From Sipunculus nudus (taxonomy: Eukaryota; Annelida; Sipuncula; Golfingiida; Sipunculidae), in NCBI GenBank assembly GCA_026874595.1, contig CM049317.1:69523618-69587617 (forward strand): a stretch of 64,000 nucleotides of DNA. Reading direction: 5' to 3'. Made by a program: the position numbers and the translations under genes. Positions within the stretch are counted from its first letter, which is position 1. The number at the start of each line of letters is the position of its first letter. The notes below the pieces were generated by a model, which searched no databases, was not told where the DNA came from, and saw only the letters and a list, made by a program, of their open reading frames with translations. This document shows, one piece after another, positions 51,981 to 64,000 of the stretch.

Positions 51981-52147
51981 ATATCCCCGTGCAGATACAC
52001 AATAGTATAGTGATCAGGTAGCGGTAACTTGACGCGGAACACGTTTGGAGGAAAAGTGTTGTTTTTGTTTATGCACCTATACTTTCATTGAGTGTCATTA
52101 ATCCTGACCTTAAATCAAAGAAGTATAAACATATATTCCCGAACAAG

Positions 52148-52205
52148 ATGATTGTAGCATTAATTGGAGGTGGTAACGGCGCCCATGTATTGGCCGGTCT
52201 GTTAG
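52148..52205 (+). CDS. Exon 1: Rossmann GGGNGAH loop of opine dehydrogenase
   Basis: The ATG lies in AACAAGATGA context, with A at -3. The exon ends TTAG before donor GTATGT, phase 1. The upstream frame stays open but has no earlier ATG within about 60 bp, and the family normally starts a few residues before this loop, so this start is preferred. Confidence 0.75.
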
Positions 52206-55200
52206 GTATGTTAATTTACTTTCTATTCATTCATGAACCTAACAATCATTTTATAGAGTTGGCTGTATTTGTTACTGCGTGTGTTGGGTGTCATATATTG
52301 TGAAGATCACGTGATCAGTGCATATCCAGGTAAACTAAATTCCTGAGAGAGAATTTTAAATTAAACTATGATTCGTACAGCCCTTAAATTGCTTTTATTA
52401 AAAAAAACATTTCAACATTTTTTAAACAAATTCACTATTATATTGTATTATATGCTATGTTACTGCTATATACATTTTTATGACGTTTTATATGAGTTGA
52501 TATGATATTTGTGAACTGCCACGCCCATTTGGGTTTTTAACAAGTGATTGCATTTTGAGTCTATTTTCAAAATTCCGTTGCTTCTGATAACATGATAAAA
52601 AATAAAAAAGATCGGATATGCATTTATCTTACACATTTACTGTTTAGTATGGAAATTAAAGGCAAATGACAAGGCGGTTTTGACAGCTTATCTATCTACC
52701 TTGTACTTCTGTCGGAGCTTAACGTTGTATGTAATATATATGATTAAACTTTGTATGTCAAAAATGTTTTTTTTTTTTACAAATATATGCGATAGAAATT
52801 CAATGTGATATTTATCAGGTGCAAACTTGCGGATATACCACAAACCGCACTCGGGAGAACTAATGCGAGTGCGTGGTTTCCTGTGGGGGACATATAAACT
52901 GTGTTTGCATCCATATTCGCGAAGTTAATATTTCGCGATTTCACTTTTTCATTGTAACGCGAGGGAACAATTTTCACGACCATACTATGCAATAACCTAA
53001 ACACATAAAATATCCATTGGCTATTTAACAGGCGCGTGCTAAGTCTTAATAATTTGACAAGGACCCCGGGAACAAATAAAAAGTCTCGTCCCGCTGAGGC
53101 AGATAATGTGAAAGATAGTATATTGTGTATTATGTTTATTTTCGAGTTACAGTTAACGTAAAATTTATGTTATTGTATCCCCAGACAAAGTCGGGGGATA
53201 CTGTTTTCATACCGGTCCCGCCGCCCCCGCCACCGCCGCCGCATATAAATCTTGTTGGCGCGATAACCCAAAAAATACTACACGGAACTCTACCAAACTT
53301 GGTATATGTATAGATATAGGTAAGAGGACGACGCCTATTTAAAATGAGGTCATGACCTTTACTAGGAGAGTGTCCTTGACCTTGAATAGGTCCAATTTTG
53401 TGGAAAATCACACAAATTCTTGAATATCTCAAGAAATCTTGCATGGATTTATCCCAAAATCAAGTTGCTGGAAGATCATGGATAGGGTTGTCATGTTCCA
53501 GAAACTGGTGGCGCCACCTATTATTATTTACTTGTTTTCGCGCCGTTTAATACCCCAAAAATTGCCACCTTACAGTACTGTGAGCATTATAAGTAAAAAA
53601 CTAATGGACAGATTTCTTTTATATAATGCATATACATAGGTATGGGTTATGGGATGATGTTTATTTAAATTGGGGTCATGACCTTTCCTATGATAGTGGC
53701 CTTGACCTTGAATATTGCCATATATGGTGAAAATCACACACCTCTTATGATATCTCCAGTGTTGATAGCCATATGGATTTCAAACATGACTCATGTATGG
53801 CCCACCACTAAAGTAAGAACCCTATAGGTTCTAGGGTCATGAGGTCAAGGTCACTGGACTGGCATTTTAAAAGATACTGTGGATGCATTTTAAGCCAAAC
53901 TTTTATCCCAGGTCTTCCATCTTGAATATATTGCTCACTTGCCAGTAGTGGATGATCCATATAAGTTTTGGGGTCACAAGGTCAAAGGTTAAGGCCACAG
54001 GAGCTATCTGTCCAAAAATTAGTTTCTGGATGATAATTCCTGCTTTTATTGATGTATTGATTTCAAATTTGACTTATATATGTCCCATTGGAAAAGCAAG
54101 ACTCCAATTAATTTTGGGGTCATGAGGTCAAAGGTCAAGGTCACAGGACACATCTTTAAAAAGATTGTGGATGCATTTTCAGCCAAACAATTCATCTCAG
54201 ATCTTTCATCTGGCACATATAGTTCACCTGCCATGAGTGGAAGACCCCTATCAATTTGAGGTCACAAGTTCAAAAGTGAAGGTCACAGGAGCCATCTGTC
54301 CAAAAATTAGTTTCTGGATGATAATATCTTCTTTTATTGATGTATGGATTTCAAACTTGACTTGTATTTGACCCAATGGAAAAGCAAGACCCGAATTGAT
54401 TTTGGTGTCATGAGGTCAAAGGTCAAGGTCATAGGAAACATCTTTAAAAAGATTCTGGATGCATTTTCAGCCAAACAATTCATCTCAGATCTTTCATCTT
54501 GCACATATAGTTCACCTGCCATGATTGGAAGACCCCTATATATTTGAGGTCACAAGGTCAAAGGTGAAGGTCACACGAGCCATCTGTCCAAAAATTAGTT
54601 TCTGGATGATAATTCCTGCTTTTATTGATGTATGGATTTCAAACTTGACTTGTATATGTCCCATTGAAAAAGCAAGACTCCAATTGATTTTTGAGTCATG
54701 AGGTCAAAGGTCAAGGTCACAGGACACATCTTTAAAAAGACGTGGATGCATTTTCAGCAAAACATTTCATCTCAGATCTTTCATCTTGCACATATAGTTA
54801 ACCTGCCAAGAGAGGAAGAAACCTATCAATTTTGAGGTCACAAGGTCAAAGGTCAAGGTCACAGGACACATCTTTGAAAAGATTGTGGATGCATTTTCAG
54901 CCAAAATTTCATCTCAGATCTTTCATATTGCACATATAGTTCACCTGCCAAGAGAGGAAGACACCTATCAGTTTTGAGGTCACAAGGTCAAAGGTGAAGG
55001 TCACAGGAGCCATCTGTCCAAAATTAGTTTCTGGATGATAATTCCTTCTTTTATTGATGTATGGATTTCAAACTTGACTTGTATTTGACCCATTGGAGAA
55101 TCAAGACCCGAATTGATTTTGGGGTCATGAGGTCAAAGGTCAAGGTCACAGGAAACCTCTTTAAAAAGATTGTGGATGCATTTTCAGCCAAACAATTCAT

Positions 55201-58200
55201 CTCAGATCTTTCATCTTGCACATATAGTTCACATGCCAAGATTAGAAGACGCCTATCAATTTTGAGGTCACAAGGTCAAAGGTGAAGGTCACACGAGCCA
55301 TCTGTCCAATAATTAGTTTCTGGATGATAATTCCTGCTTTTATTGATGAATGGATTTCAAACTTGACTTGTATATATCCCATTGAAACAGCAAGACCAAA
55401 ATTGATTTTGGGGTCATGAGGTCAAAGGTCAACGTCACAGGACACATCTTTAAAAAGATGTGGATGCATTTTCAGCCAAACATTTCATCTCAGATCTTTC
55501 AACTTGCACATATAGTTCACCTGCCAAGAGAGGAAGAACCCTATGAATTTTGAGTTCACAAGGTCAAAGGTGAAGTTCACAGGAGCCATCTGTCCAAAAA
55601 TTAGTTTCTGAATGATAATTCCTTCTTTTATTGATGTATAGATTTCAATCTTGACTTGTATATGTCCCATTGGAAAAGCAAGACCCGAATTGATTTCTGG
55701 GTCATGAGGTCAAAGGTCAAGGTCACAGGAAACCTCTTTAGAAAGATTCTGGATGCATTTTCAGCCAAACAATTCATCTCAGATCTTTCATCTTGCACAT
55801 ATAGTTCACCTGCCAAGAGAGGAAGACCCCTATCAATTTTGAGGTCACAAAGTCAAAGGTGAAGGTCACAGGAGCCATCTGTCCAAAAATTAGTTTCTGG
55901 ATGATAATTCCTGATTTTATTGATGTATGGATTTCAAACTTGACTTCCCATTGGAAAAGCAAGACCCAAATTGATTTTGGAGTCATGAGGTCAAAGGTCA
56001 AGGTCACAGGACACATCTTTAAAAATATGTGGATGCATTTTCAGCAAAACATTTCATCTCAGATCTTTCATCTTGCACATATAGTTCACCTGCCAAGAGA
56101 GGAAGAACCCTATCAATTTTGAGGTCACAAGGTCAAAGGTCAAGGTCACAGGACACATCTTTGAAAAGATTGTGGATGCATTTTCAGCCAAAATTTCATC
56201 TCAGATCTTTCATATTGCACATATAGTTCACCTGCCAATAGAGGAAGACACTTATCAGTTTTGAGGTCACAAGGTCAAAGGTGAAGGTCACAGGAGCCAT
56301 CTGTCCAAAATTAGTTTCTGGATGATAATTCCTTCTTTTATTGATGTATGGATTTCAAACTTGACTTGTATTTGACCCATTGGAGAATCAAGACCCGAAT
56401 TGATTTTGGGGTCATGAGGTCAAAGGTCAAGGTCACAGGAAACCTTTTTAAAAAGATTGTGGATGCATTTTCAGCCAAACAATTCATCTCAGATCTTTCA
56501 TCTTGCACATATAGTTCACATGCCAAGATTAGAAGACCCCTATCAATTTGAGGTCACAAGGTCAAAAGTGAAGGTCACAGGAGCCATCTGTCCAAAAATT
56601 AGTTTCTGGATGATAATTCCTTCTTTTATTGATGTATGGATTTCAAACTTGACTTGTATTTGACCCGATGGAAAAGCAAGACCCGAATTGATTTTGGTGT
56701 CATGAGGTCAAAGGTCAAGGTCATAGGAAACATCTTTAAAAAGATTCTGGATGCATTTTCAGCCAAACAATTCATCTCAGATCTTTCATCTTGCACATAT
56801 AGTTCACCTGCCATGATTGGAAGACCCCTATAAATTTAAGGTCACAAGGTCAGAGGTGAAGGTCACACGAGCCATCTGTCCAAAAATTAGTTTCTGGATG
56901 ATAATTCCTGCTTTTATTGATGTATGGATTTCAAACTTGACTTGTATATGTCCCATTGAAAAAGCAAGACTCCAATTGATTTTTGAGTCATGAGGTCAAA
57001 GGTCAAGGTCACAGGACACATCTTTAAAAAGACGTGGATGCATTTTCAGCAAAACATTTCATCTCAGATCTTTCATCTTGCACATATAGTTCACCTGCCA
57101 AGAGAGGAAGAACCCTATCAATTTTGAGGTCACAAGGTCAAAGGTCAAGGTCACAGGACACATCTCTGAAAAGATTGTGGATGCATTTTCAGCCAAAATT
57201 TCATCTCAGATCTTTCATATTGCACATATAGTTCACCTGCCAAGAGAGGAAGACACCTATCAGTTTTGAGGTCACAAGGTCAAAGGTGAAGGTCACAGGA
57301 GCCATCTGTCCAAAATTAGTTTCTGGATGATAATTCCTTCTTTTATTGATGTATGGATTTCAAACTTGACTTGTATTTGACCCATTGGAGAATCAAGACC
57401 CGAATTGATTTTGGGGTCATGAGGTCAAAGGTCAAGGTCACAGGAAACCTCTTTAAAAAGATTGTGGATGCATTTTCAGCCAAACAATTCATCTCAGATC
57501 TTTCATCTTGCACATATAGTTCACATGCCAAGATTAGAAGACGCCTATCAATTTTGAGGTCACAAGGTCAAAGGTGAAGGTCACACGAGCCATCTGTCCA
57601 ATAATTAGTTTCTGGATGATAATTCCTGCTTTTATTGATGAATGGATTTCAAACTTGACTTGTATATATCCCATTGAAACAGCAAGACCAAAATTGATTT
57701 TGGGGTCATGAGGTCAAAGGTCAACGTCACAGGACACATCTTTAAAAAGATGTGGATGCATTTTCAGCCAAACATTTCATCTCAGATCTTTCAACTTGCA
57801 CATATAGTTCACCTGCCAAGAGAGGAAGAACCCCATCAATTTTGAGGTCACAAGGTCAAAGGTGAAGGTCACAGGAGCCATCTGTCCAAAAATTAGTTTC
57901 TGAATGATAATTCCTTCTTTTGTTGATGTATAGATTTCAATCTTGACTTGAATATGTCCAATTGGAAAAGCAAGACCCGAATTGATTTCTGGGTCATGAG
58001 GTCAAAGGTCAAGGTCACAGGAAACCTCTTTAGAAAGATTCTGGATGCATTTTCAGCCAAACAATTCATCTCAGATCTTTCATCTTGCACATATAGTTCA
58101 CCTGCCAAGAGAGGAAGACCCCTATCAATTTTGAGGTCACAAAGTCAAAGGTGAAGGTCACAGGAGCCATCTGTCCAAAAATTAGTTTCTGGATGATAAT

Positions 58201-59876
58201 TCCTGATTTTATTGATGTATGGATTTCAAACTTGACTTCCCATTGGAAAAGCAAGACCCAAATTGATTTTGGGGTCATGAGGTCAAAGGTCAAGGTCACA
58301 GGACACATCTTTAAAAATATGTGGATGCATTTTCAGCCAAACATTTCATCTCAGATCTTTCATCTTGCACATATAGTTCACCTGCCAAGAGAGGAAGAAC
58401 CCTATCAATTTTGAGGTCACAAGGTCAAAGGTGAAGGTCACAGGAGCCATTTGTCCAAAAATTAGTTTCTGAATGATTATTCCTTCTTTCATTGATATTT
58501 GGATTTCAAACTTGACTTGTATTTGACCCATTGGAGAATCAAGACCCGAATTGATTTTGGGGTCATGAGGTCAAAGGTCAAGGTCACAGGAAACCTCTTT
58601 AAAAAGATTGTGGGTGCATTTTCAGCCAAACAATTCATCTCAGATCTTTCATATTGCACATAAAGTTCACCTGCCAAGAGAGGAAGACACCTGTCAGTTT
58701 TGAGGTCACAAGGTCAAAGGTGAAGGTCACAGGAGCCATCTGTCCAAAAATTAGTTTCTGGATGATAATTCCTTCTTTTATTGATGTATGGATTTCAAAC
58801 TTGACTTGTATTTGACCCATTGGAAAAGCAAGATCCGAATTGATTTCTGGGTCATGAGGTCAAAGGTCAAGGTCACAGGACACATCTTTAAAAATATGTG
58901 GATGCATTTTCAGCCAAACATTTCATCTCAGATCTTTCATCTTGCACATACAGTTCACCTGCCAAGAGAGGAAGAACCCCATCAATTTTGAGGTCACAAG
59001 GTCAAAGGTGAAGGTCACAGGAGCCATCTGTCCAAAAATTAGTTTCTGAATGATAATTCTTTCTTTTATTGATGTTTGGATTTCAAACTTGACTTGTATT
59101 TGACCCATTGGAAAAGCAAGACCCGAATTGATTTTGGGGTCATGAGGTCAAAGGTCAAGGTCACAGAAAACCTCTTTAAAAAGATTGTGGATGCATTTTC
59201 AGCCAAACAATTCATCTCAGATCTTTCATCTTGCACATATAGTTCACCTGCCATGAGTGGAATACCCCTATCAATTTTGAGGTCACAAAGTCAAAGGTGA
59301 AGGTCACAGGAGCCATCTGTCCAAAAATTTAGTTTCTGGATGATAATTCCTGCTTTATTGATGTATAGATTTCAAACTTGACTTGCATATGTCCCATTGG
59401 AAAAGCAAGACCCAAATTGATTTTGGGGTCATGAGGTCAAAGGTCAAGGTCACAGGACACATCTTTAAAAAGATCAAGGTCACAGGACCAACATCTTCAA
59501 CAAGATTGTGCATTGTTAGATGGAAGAAACAATAAATATGCCAAGTGTCAGTATATGCTGCTAAAAATGGGGGTCTATTCTTAAGGGGGGGGGGGGGCCT
59601 ACTATGTTTGGTGATACTCTGGCACCTGCGGTGCTAAGAAATGTCTAGTTATTTATAAAATAATCTTTTGCCTTCAGATTTTTAATCCAACAGGCGTAGT
59701 AGGGTGGAAAAAATGCATACATTACCATTGAGATTATATTCTAAATGACCGTTTATATGTATATAGATGAGAAGTCCTTTTAACTGAAGTTTCATTTTCG
59801 CGATTAATTCCATATGCTAATATATATCACGCATTTAAAACCACGCGAACAAAAAGTCAACCAAAGAATATATATA

Positions 59877-59919
<43 letters not shown>

Positions 59920-60096
59920 TAAATACAGTTACCTGACCTTTTGTTTTTCTCGGAAAAGGTGGAGATCATGAAGTCCGCGTCCACACAAGTAAGGCGGATA
60001 AATGGAGATCATCCGTGGCCGTGAATCTATCCCATAATAACCAAACTCGGGTGGGCAAAGTCCGAGCTACTGATGACATGAAGACTGCTGTAGAAG
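52148..60096 (+). CDS. Opine dehydrogenase family gene, exons 1-2 (5' part only)
   Basis: Exon 1 (52148-52205) and exon 2 (59959-60096) join in phase 1 across AG/GT borders and give about 65 residues. The N-terminus MIVALIGGGNGAHVLAGLLG carries the GGGNGAH nucleotide-binding loop typical of octopine/tauropine/opine dehydrogenases. GDHEVRVHTSKADKW follows, matching the second strand and its 'EVRVLT..ADEAERW'-type continuation in that family. These cytosolic enzymes reductively condense pyruvate with an amino acid using NADH, regenerating NAD+ in anaerobic molluscan muscle. Exon 2 ends in phase 1 before GTATAT, just ahead of the expected ADV..(V/T)P segment. Later exons, with the catalytic His/Asp region, lie outside the window or were not recognised. 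The substrate cannot be told. Confidence 0.75.
53165..59650 (+). repeat. Interspersed repeat expanded into a 288-bp satellite, inside intron 1
   Basis: The block opens with ATCCCCAGACAAAGTCGGGG and a GC-rich CCGCCRCC run, then becomes a tandem array from about 53.8 to 59.51 kb. The anchor GATGTATGGATTTCAAACTT recurs at 54051 (variant), 54339, 54627, 55056, 55345, 55633, 55922 and 56343, and on to 59360, at 288-289 bp with occasional 429, 421 and 280 steps. Each unit consists of two related ~144-bp halves, both centred on GAGGTCAAAGGTCAAGGTCA or the variant CAAGGTCAAAGGTGAAGGTC. Short open frames within it on both strands are by-products of the repeat. The tail near 59.5-59.65 kb includes a G13 tract. 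Confidence 0.9.
54245..58430 (+). repeat. Higher-order duplication of 2,292 bp within the satellite
   Basis: The irregular spacing pattern 288, 429, 289, 288, 289, 421, 288 repeats with a constant shift of 2,292 bp: 54627 to 56919, 55056 to 57348, 55345 to 57637, 55633 to 57925 and 55922 to 58214. Private variants are shared between copies, such as GATGAATGG at 55345 and 57637. The copies diverge after about 56.14/58.43 kb. One unequal exchange is the simplest cause. Confidence 0.85.
59959..60096 (+). CDS. Exon 2 of opine dehydrogenase
   Basis: The acceptor TTTTCTCGGAAAAG follows a T-rich tract; the donor is GTATAT. The 138-bp phase 1-1 exon continues the fold with GDHEVRVHTSKADKW and RSSVAVNLSHNN, ending DDMKTAVEG. 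It lies about 450 bp after the satellite array and 40 bp after a (GT)n tract. Resemblance to the second beta-alpha unit of opine dehydrogenases is by eye. Confidence 0.7.
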
Positions 60097-61062
60097 GTAT
60101 ATTATCATTATTTATACTATTAGTTGCAATATTGGTGGTAGTAGCAGTAGTTGTAGTACTATTACCAACGACACCTCCACGAATCTTCAGCGCCCTCTAT
60201 CGGTTTGTTTTATTCGTGCCAACTTTAACAAGAGCTGTGTCTCATTTCAGGCTTGAGACCCCTGTTAAATGAGTATTTCTTAAAATAAATTCCACGCGAT
60301 TAGTTTCTTCGTATTGCTTCTCATGGGCATTAGGCCGTGTCCCAGTAAAAGATCCGCAATGAACGTATCAGTACATTTGATTCAGTGAATATTCATGAAT
60401 GGGCACCGTGATCTGCATAATGGTGTTGAACATGCAGAATAGTTTACAGTTATAAGCTGAATTTAATTACAAGTACGGACACTTCATATCGTTAATATTG
60501 ACACGCGTAACTAAATAAAAGCTAATATGAATAAAATTATTAAGACGATAAGCCGCTACTCCATCCAGGCAAAAGAATTACCTCCATTGTCTCACTTTGT
60601 CGATATTTAGATGTAGATCAGGGGTAAACAATTTACAGTCTCATGATCCGCAAAAAAAGAGAGAAAAATCTGTCCTTATTTGCTTACTTAACGAGTGGAA
60701 AATGTGCAAAACGCATGGATGTAGATATAATACTGTTCTTTTAAAACGGAATTTTTTCTTGAAATTGCAATATTAGTATTGTTTTAACATGGTTATTCTT
60801 TTCTGGTATTGGAGGTAACCAAATGAATTATTATTATTATTTATTATCATCGTTAAATCTAAATAATTATTGTTAGTTTTGATGTTTGATGTACATAACC
60901 ACAAGCCATATTAAGTCACTTATAGGTGCTACGCCAGAAATGTCAAACTAAATGGCGGTTATTGAGGAAAACTCTCTTGTGACCGGACGCTATGCCATAT
61001 GTAAAGTGAATGAGAGTGAACACTCTTAAAAATATTTCGTGTATTGCTCATTGTCCAGTGTT

Positions 61063-61131
<69 letters not shown>

Positions 61132-64000
61132 TATATAACTTTGCATAATAATAAGCGCATCACTGGTTTTCTTTTTACCCCTTTTCATTCGTGAGTCTTG
61201 CCACAGTTTATTTCTATAATAATAAGGTCTAATAAGGTATAAAAAGTACATCTCCATTTATAATTCTGTGCATGGTAAAGCTAACGTTAGGTAATTATAT
61301 ATGTTAATCAGACATATTTATTGCCCAAGCCAGATAAAGAACTATTATTGGCTTTGGGGCAAGGAAAGGCAACATGTGGTATTATGATAATACTTTAATG
61401 TAGCAAAGCAGCTTATTATACGTGAACCTTTTCAAGGGCCTGATTAATTATATCTGGTTAAAAGCTGATTTTAACCATAGGTGGCTTATTGGCCACGGTC
61501 TGTTGATAAGACACTGTTTCTACAAAGTTAACTGGGTTGAATCGAAAGAGTTTTATCCTTAAACACTGCTGCCTTGCTGCGTAATCCATTTACATTAATC
61601 CGTTAACTGTAATTAAAGGTTCTCTAATCAGAGGTATATACTTTGGGCGTTATATTATGCTGATATTTGGAGCAGATAAAACAACATCAGTATTTTTATC
61701 GAAAGAGTGAACCACTTTTGTTTGAAACGTTTGCGATAATTTTACGCAAGTGTATGCACTGCTGAACATTCCAGAATTCCCTCGTATTCACGCGTGATGA
61801 GACAAACAAAAACCAACATCTAGGTATTTTTTGTGGACATCATGCAAGATGCAGATGTTATAATACAACCCATCTTATGCATGATGCTGATAAACAATCA
61901 TCTTGAGCAACGAACAAGTTAAACTATAAGATCTATTGCCGATAAATGCGACCTCCAGTTAAGGAACTGCGGTTTCAATGACTATACATACGTAACTGCA
62001 TGTGGATACACGGGCTCCAAAGCCTAATCTTATACGTGTAGTTGTAATTAACCTATTTAAATGGTGTCTTTTTGCAACATTTGCCCTTCACGGAGTATGA
62101 ACCATGAATGTCACCTGCAGAACAACCCGTAAATTACCCACTATGTACCCACTAATGTACATGTAACAATGAGTATATACAGGTAAAAGTGCATGTCGCA
62201 AAAAGACTGTGGGACCACGAGTCCATTGGCTCTACTGTACACGTTACGGTCTACTATACACGTTACAGTATGTTCAGGCTACGCTGAAGAACAAGTGGAA
62301 ATGTTCAAATACATCACTATATTATAGACGTGAACTGTTCATGTTAATGTGCTTGAAGTTTTAGTGGGCAGGGTCAACCATCTGTGATATTAACACGCAT
62401 GACCCATATCTATATGGTTTTCTTTAGAGGTATGTAATATGAGGAATATAGATAGTGTAAATGGGTATTGTAACAATTACATTTTCGGAGTTTTAGAGAA
62501 TTCGTCATACCTTTTAGTTATTGTTTTCTGTAATATATGGGCGATGCCTTCTTAACAAAATGCACGAACTTGTGTGAGGTTAAAGGTCGCGTGCCGAAAG
62601 CACGATGAGTCCACAGTATACAGCAACTGAGATTGGCGGAGTTTAATGCAATACTTGGGCGGATCAAGGATTAAGGAAAGCAGGGGTCCAGTCGACCCTT
62701 CAGGACTTATGACAAAACCTAAAAAAGTTCCCAAGGCCCAAAAAAGGGGTAAAGAGTCCAGGCCACAGAAATAGGTCTGAAACCCAAAAAAAGGGGCTGC
62801 AGTTTCTCGTTTAATTATCCTCTTTATTGTGGTACATATATCTCGAATATTTAAAGAACGATTTAAAATTTATAAAATAGCATCAGTATTAATTATAATA
62901 ATTAATAATTTATTATCTTTATCCGAGCCAGTGTTTCCCCCTTTTCAGAAATATCATGCAAAATGCCACATCACGAACTGAAAAAAAGGTTGTCCTCTTG
63001 AAACTTAATCCACAACCCCTTAAATATTATACTATTTTCTAGTACTCCTTCCATCTTTCATTGTTCTTTTAATTGTTTTCATGTGAATTAATTACTCGCA
63101 GCAGTGAACCAATTGATTGACAAGTCATGACTCTCCTTTTTAGCGAACTGCATCAGCATTCCTTGTCTGGCTCATATTGCGTAACTTTTACCTGTTATTG
63201 AATCATCATATTTACCATTCTGTTATAATCATGTTTGCTAAATGATTCCTTTATAAACTCAGTGACTTTTCAGAGTTTCAGTTAATTGTCGTTCAAAGTA
63301 ATTTTAAAGCTGAATCTAGGAATCTGCATCCCAAATGGATACATGCCTTCGCCATAGAAATACAAGTTTCAAAAAGGCTCTGCGAACACAGTGGACCTCG
63401 CCACTCCGGGGTGCTGGGGCGCTCGACCGTGACCTGAACAGGTTTCCGCGCCACAGTGATCAGGTGGGACCTTCTGTGCATTCACTTATTCCCAGGTTCA
63501 TTCGTGCATAAGTGACCGTACATTTGTGAATATTCCTAAATGTTCTCCAGAATCCGGAGAAGATGTTGGATGAGCACTAATGTCTAATCGATTCTTCCTT
63601 GGCCCTTCGATAAAAAATAATATAACATTTTATGATTGCGTGAGTTTTGTTGTGAACGAAGACGCACACACACACATAAACACAAACACACGAACGGAAA
63701 TGATCGCATATTCTCATGACGGAGGAAAATAACCCCATTTGTATAAGAAAACCAGCTAAAACTTTTCTCGGTCCCCCTTTCTATATAATCTAATGTTTCC
63801 TTGCAAAACAAGTTTTGGGGCACACAGACTAGCTGATAAGCGGGAGGAGATAAAAAAATTCCAAAATGAAGTGGGAATTTTATTGCTAGAGGTGGCATGT
63901 GTCCATTTATGAACCGCAACTCCGTTTTCATTTCTAAATCGTGGACGGACTCGGACTGAACCATCAACGTCCTTAAATGCAACGCAGGCATATTAAATGG
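60097..64000. other. Probable intron or 3' part of the dehydrogenase locus, no exon recognised
   Basis: (TA)n at 61067. A small duplicated TACACGTTAC pair lies near 62238-62270. GC-richer sequence at 63360-63480 is open but unmatched. The third exon should begin in phase 1 and encode an ADV..(V/T)P segment; it was not found. Confidence 0.45.
61067..61130. repeat. (TA)n microsatellite
   Basis: About 31 TA units. Comparable tracts occur at about 28401-28453, 31080-31132, 31571-31590, 39548-39582, 50358-50414, 51521-51559 and 51667-51699. Confidence 0.95.

Larger units (their letters stand above)
49944..52147. other. Intergenic region and upstream of the dehydrogenase gene
   Basis: C12 at 50230, G11 at 51085 and several (TA)n and (CA)n tracts. 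GC-richer promoter-like sequence lies at 51790-52060. No exon seen. Confidence 0.5.

Noticed and set aside
54046-59300. Many 60-90-codon frames on both strands resembling each other
   Set aside because: They are translations of the 288-bp satellite and carry no independent coding evidence.
61845-61920. Possible exon 3 of the dehydrogenase (DADVIIQP after ATGCAAG)
   Set aside because: The phase fits and ADVI is suggestive, but the following residues do not resemble the conserved proline-phenylalanine-histidine segment and a stop follows after about 24 codons without a donor.
63330-63450. HAFAIE-like string as a dehydrogenase exon
   Set aside because: Only four residues resemble the family; the rest does not match, and a stop interrupts the frame.

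Overview
The window is eukaryotic nuclear DNA: AT-rich, intron-containing and heavily repetitive, with almost no long open frames. An opine-dehydrogenase-type gene, phase-1 Kunitz exons, many (TA)n, poly(C) and poly(G) runs, and a GGTCAAAGGTCAAGGTCAC-type satellite together suggest a marine mollusc, most likely a bivalve. This is inference; no species-specific marker was seen.

Layout. 1-29 kb is mostly non-coding. It holds three copies of an LTR-like element (4.5, 15.3 and 26.2 kb), a pogo/Tigger-like MITE (10.7 kb), an 89-bp minisatellite and a DNA-transposon-like repeat (16.0-17.9 kb), a truncated LINE reverse transcriptase beside a tRNA-headed SINE (22.9-24.1 kb), and one or two unassigned exon-like stretches on the minus strand (3.6 and 10.2 kb). 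29.3-31.4 kb carries the 3' four exons of a SPINT2-like gene: two Kunitz domains, one transmembrane segment and a basic tail. 35-37.5 kb has two possible first exons, a signal peptide and a type II membrane anchor. 38.1-44.0 kb is a large foldback element with inverted arms, 8-bp target-site duplications, arrays of the palindrome CGCTGATCAGCG and a ~116-bp hairpin satellite. 46.0-47.9 kb is a second inverted-arm element. 47.9-49.9 kb holds the last exons of a membrane protein whose short tail has three SH2-type tyrosine motifs. 52.1-60.1 kb holds exons 1 and 2 of an opine dehydrogenase gene, separated by a 7.75-kb intron largely filled by a 288-bp satellite. Each satellite unit contains a perfect AGGTCA direct repeat with 1-bp spacing, the consensus of RXR/HNF4-type nuclear receptors. 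60.1-64 kb holds no gene that I can support.

All three supported genes are on the plus strand and incomplete in this window. The Kunitz and tyrosine-tail genes lack their 5' exons and the dehydrogenase lacks its 3' exons. Nothing indicates that they act in one pathway. The most unusual elements are the nuclear-receptor half-site satellite inside the dehydrogenase intron, the foldback element with its nested hairpin array, and the triple-tyrosine receptor tail.
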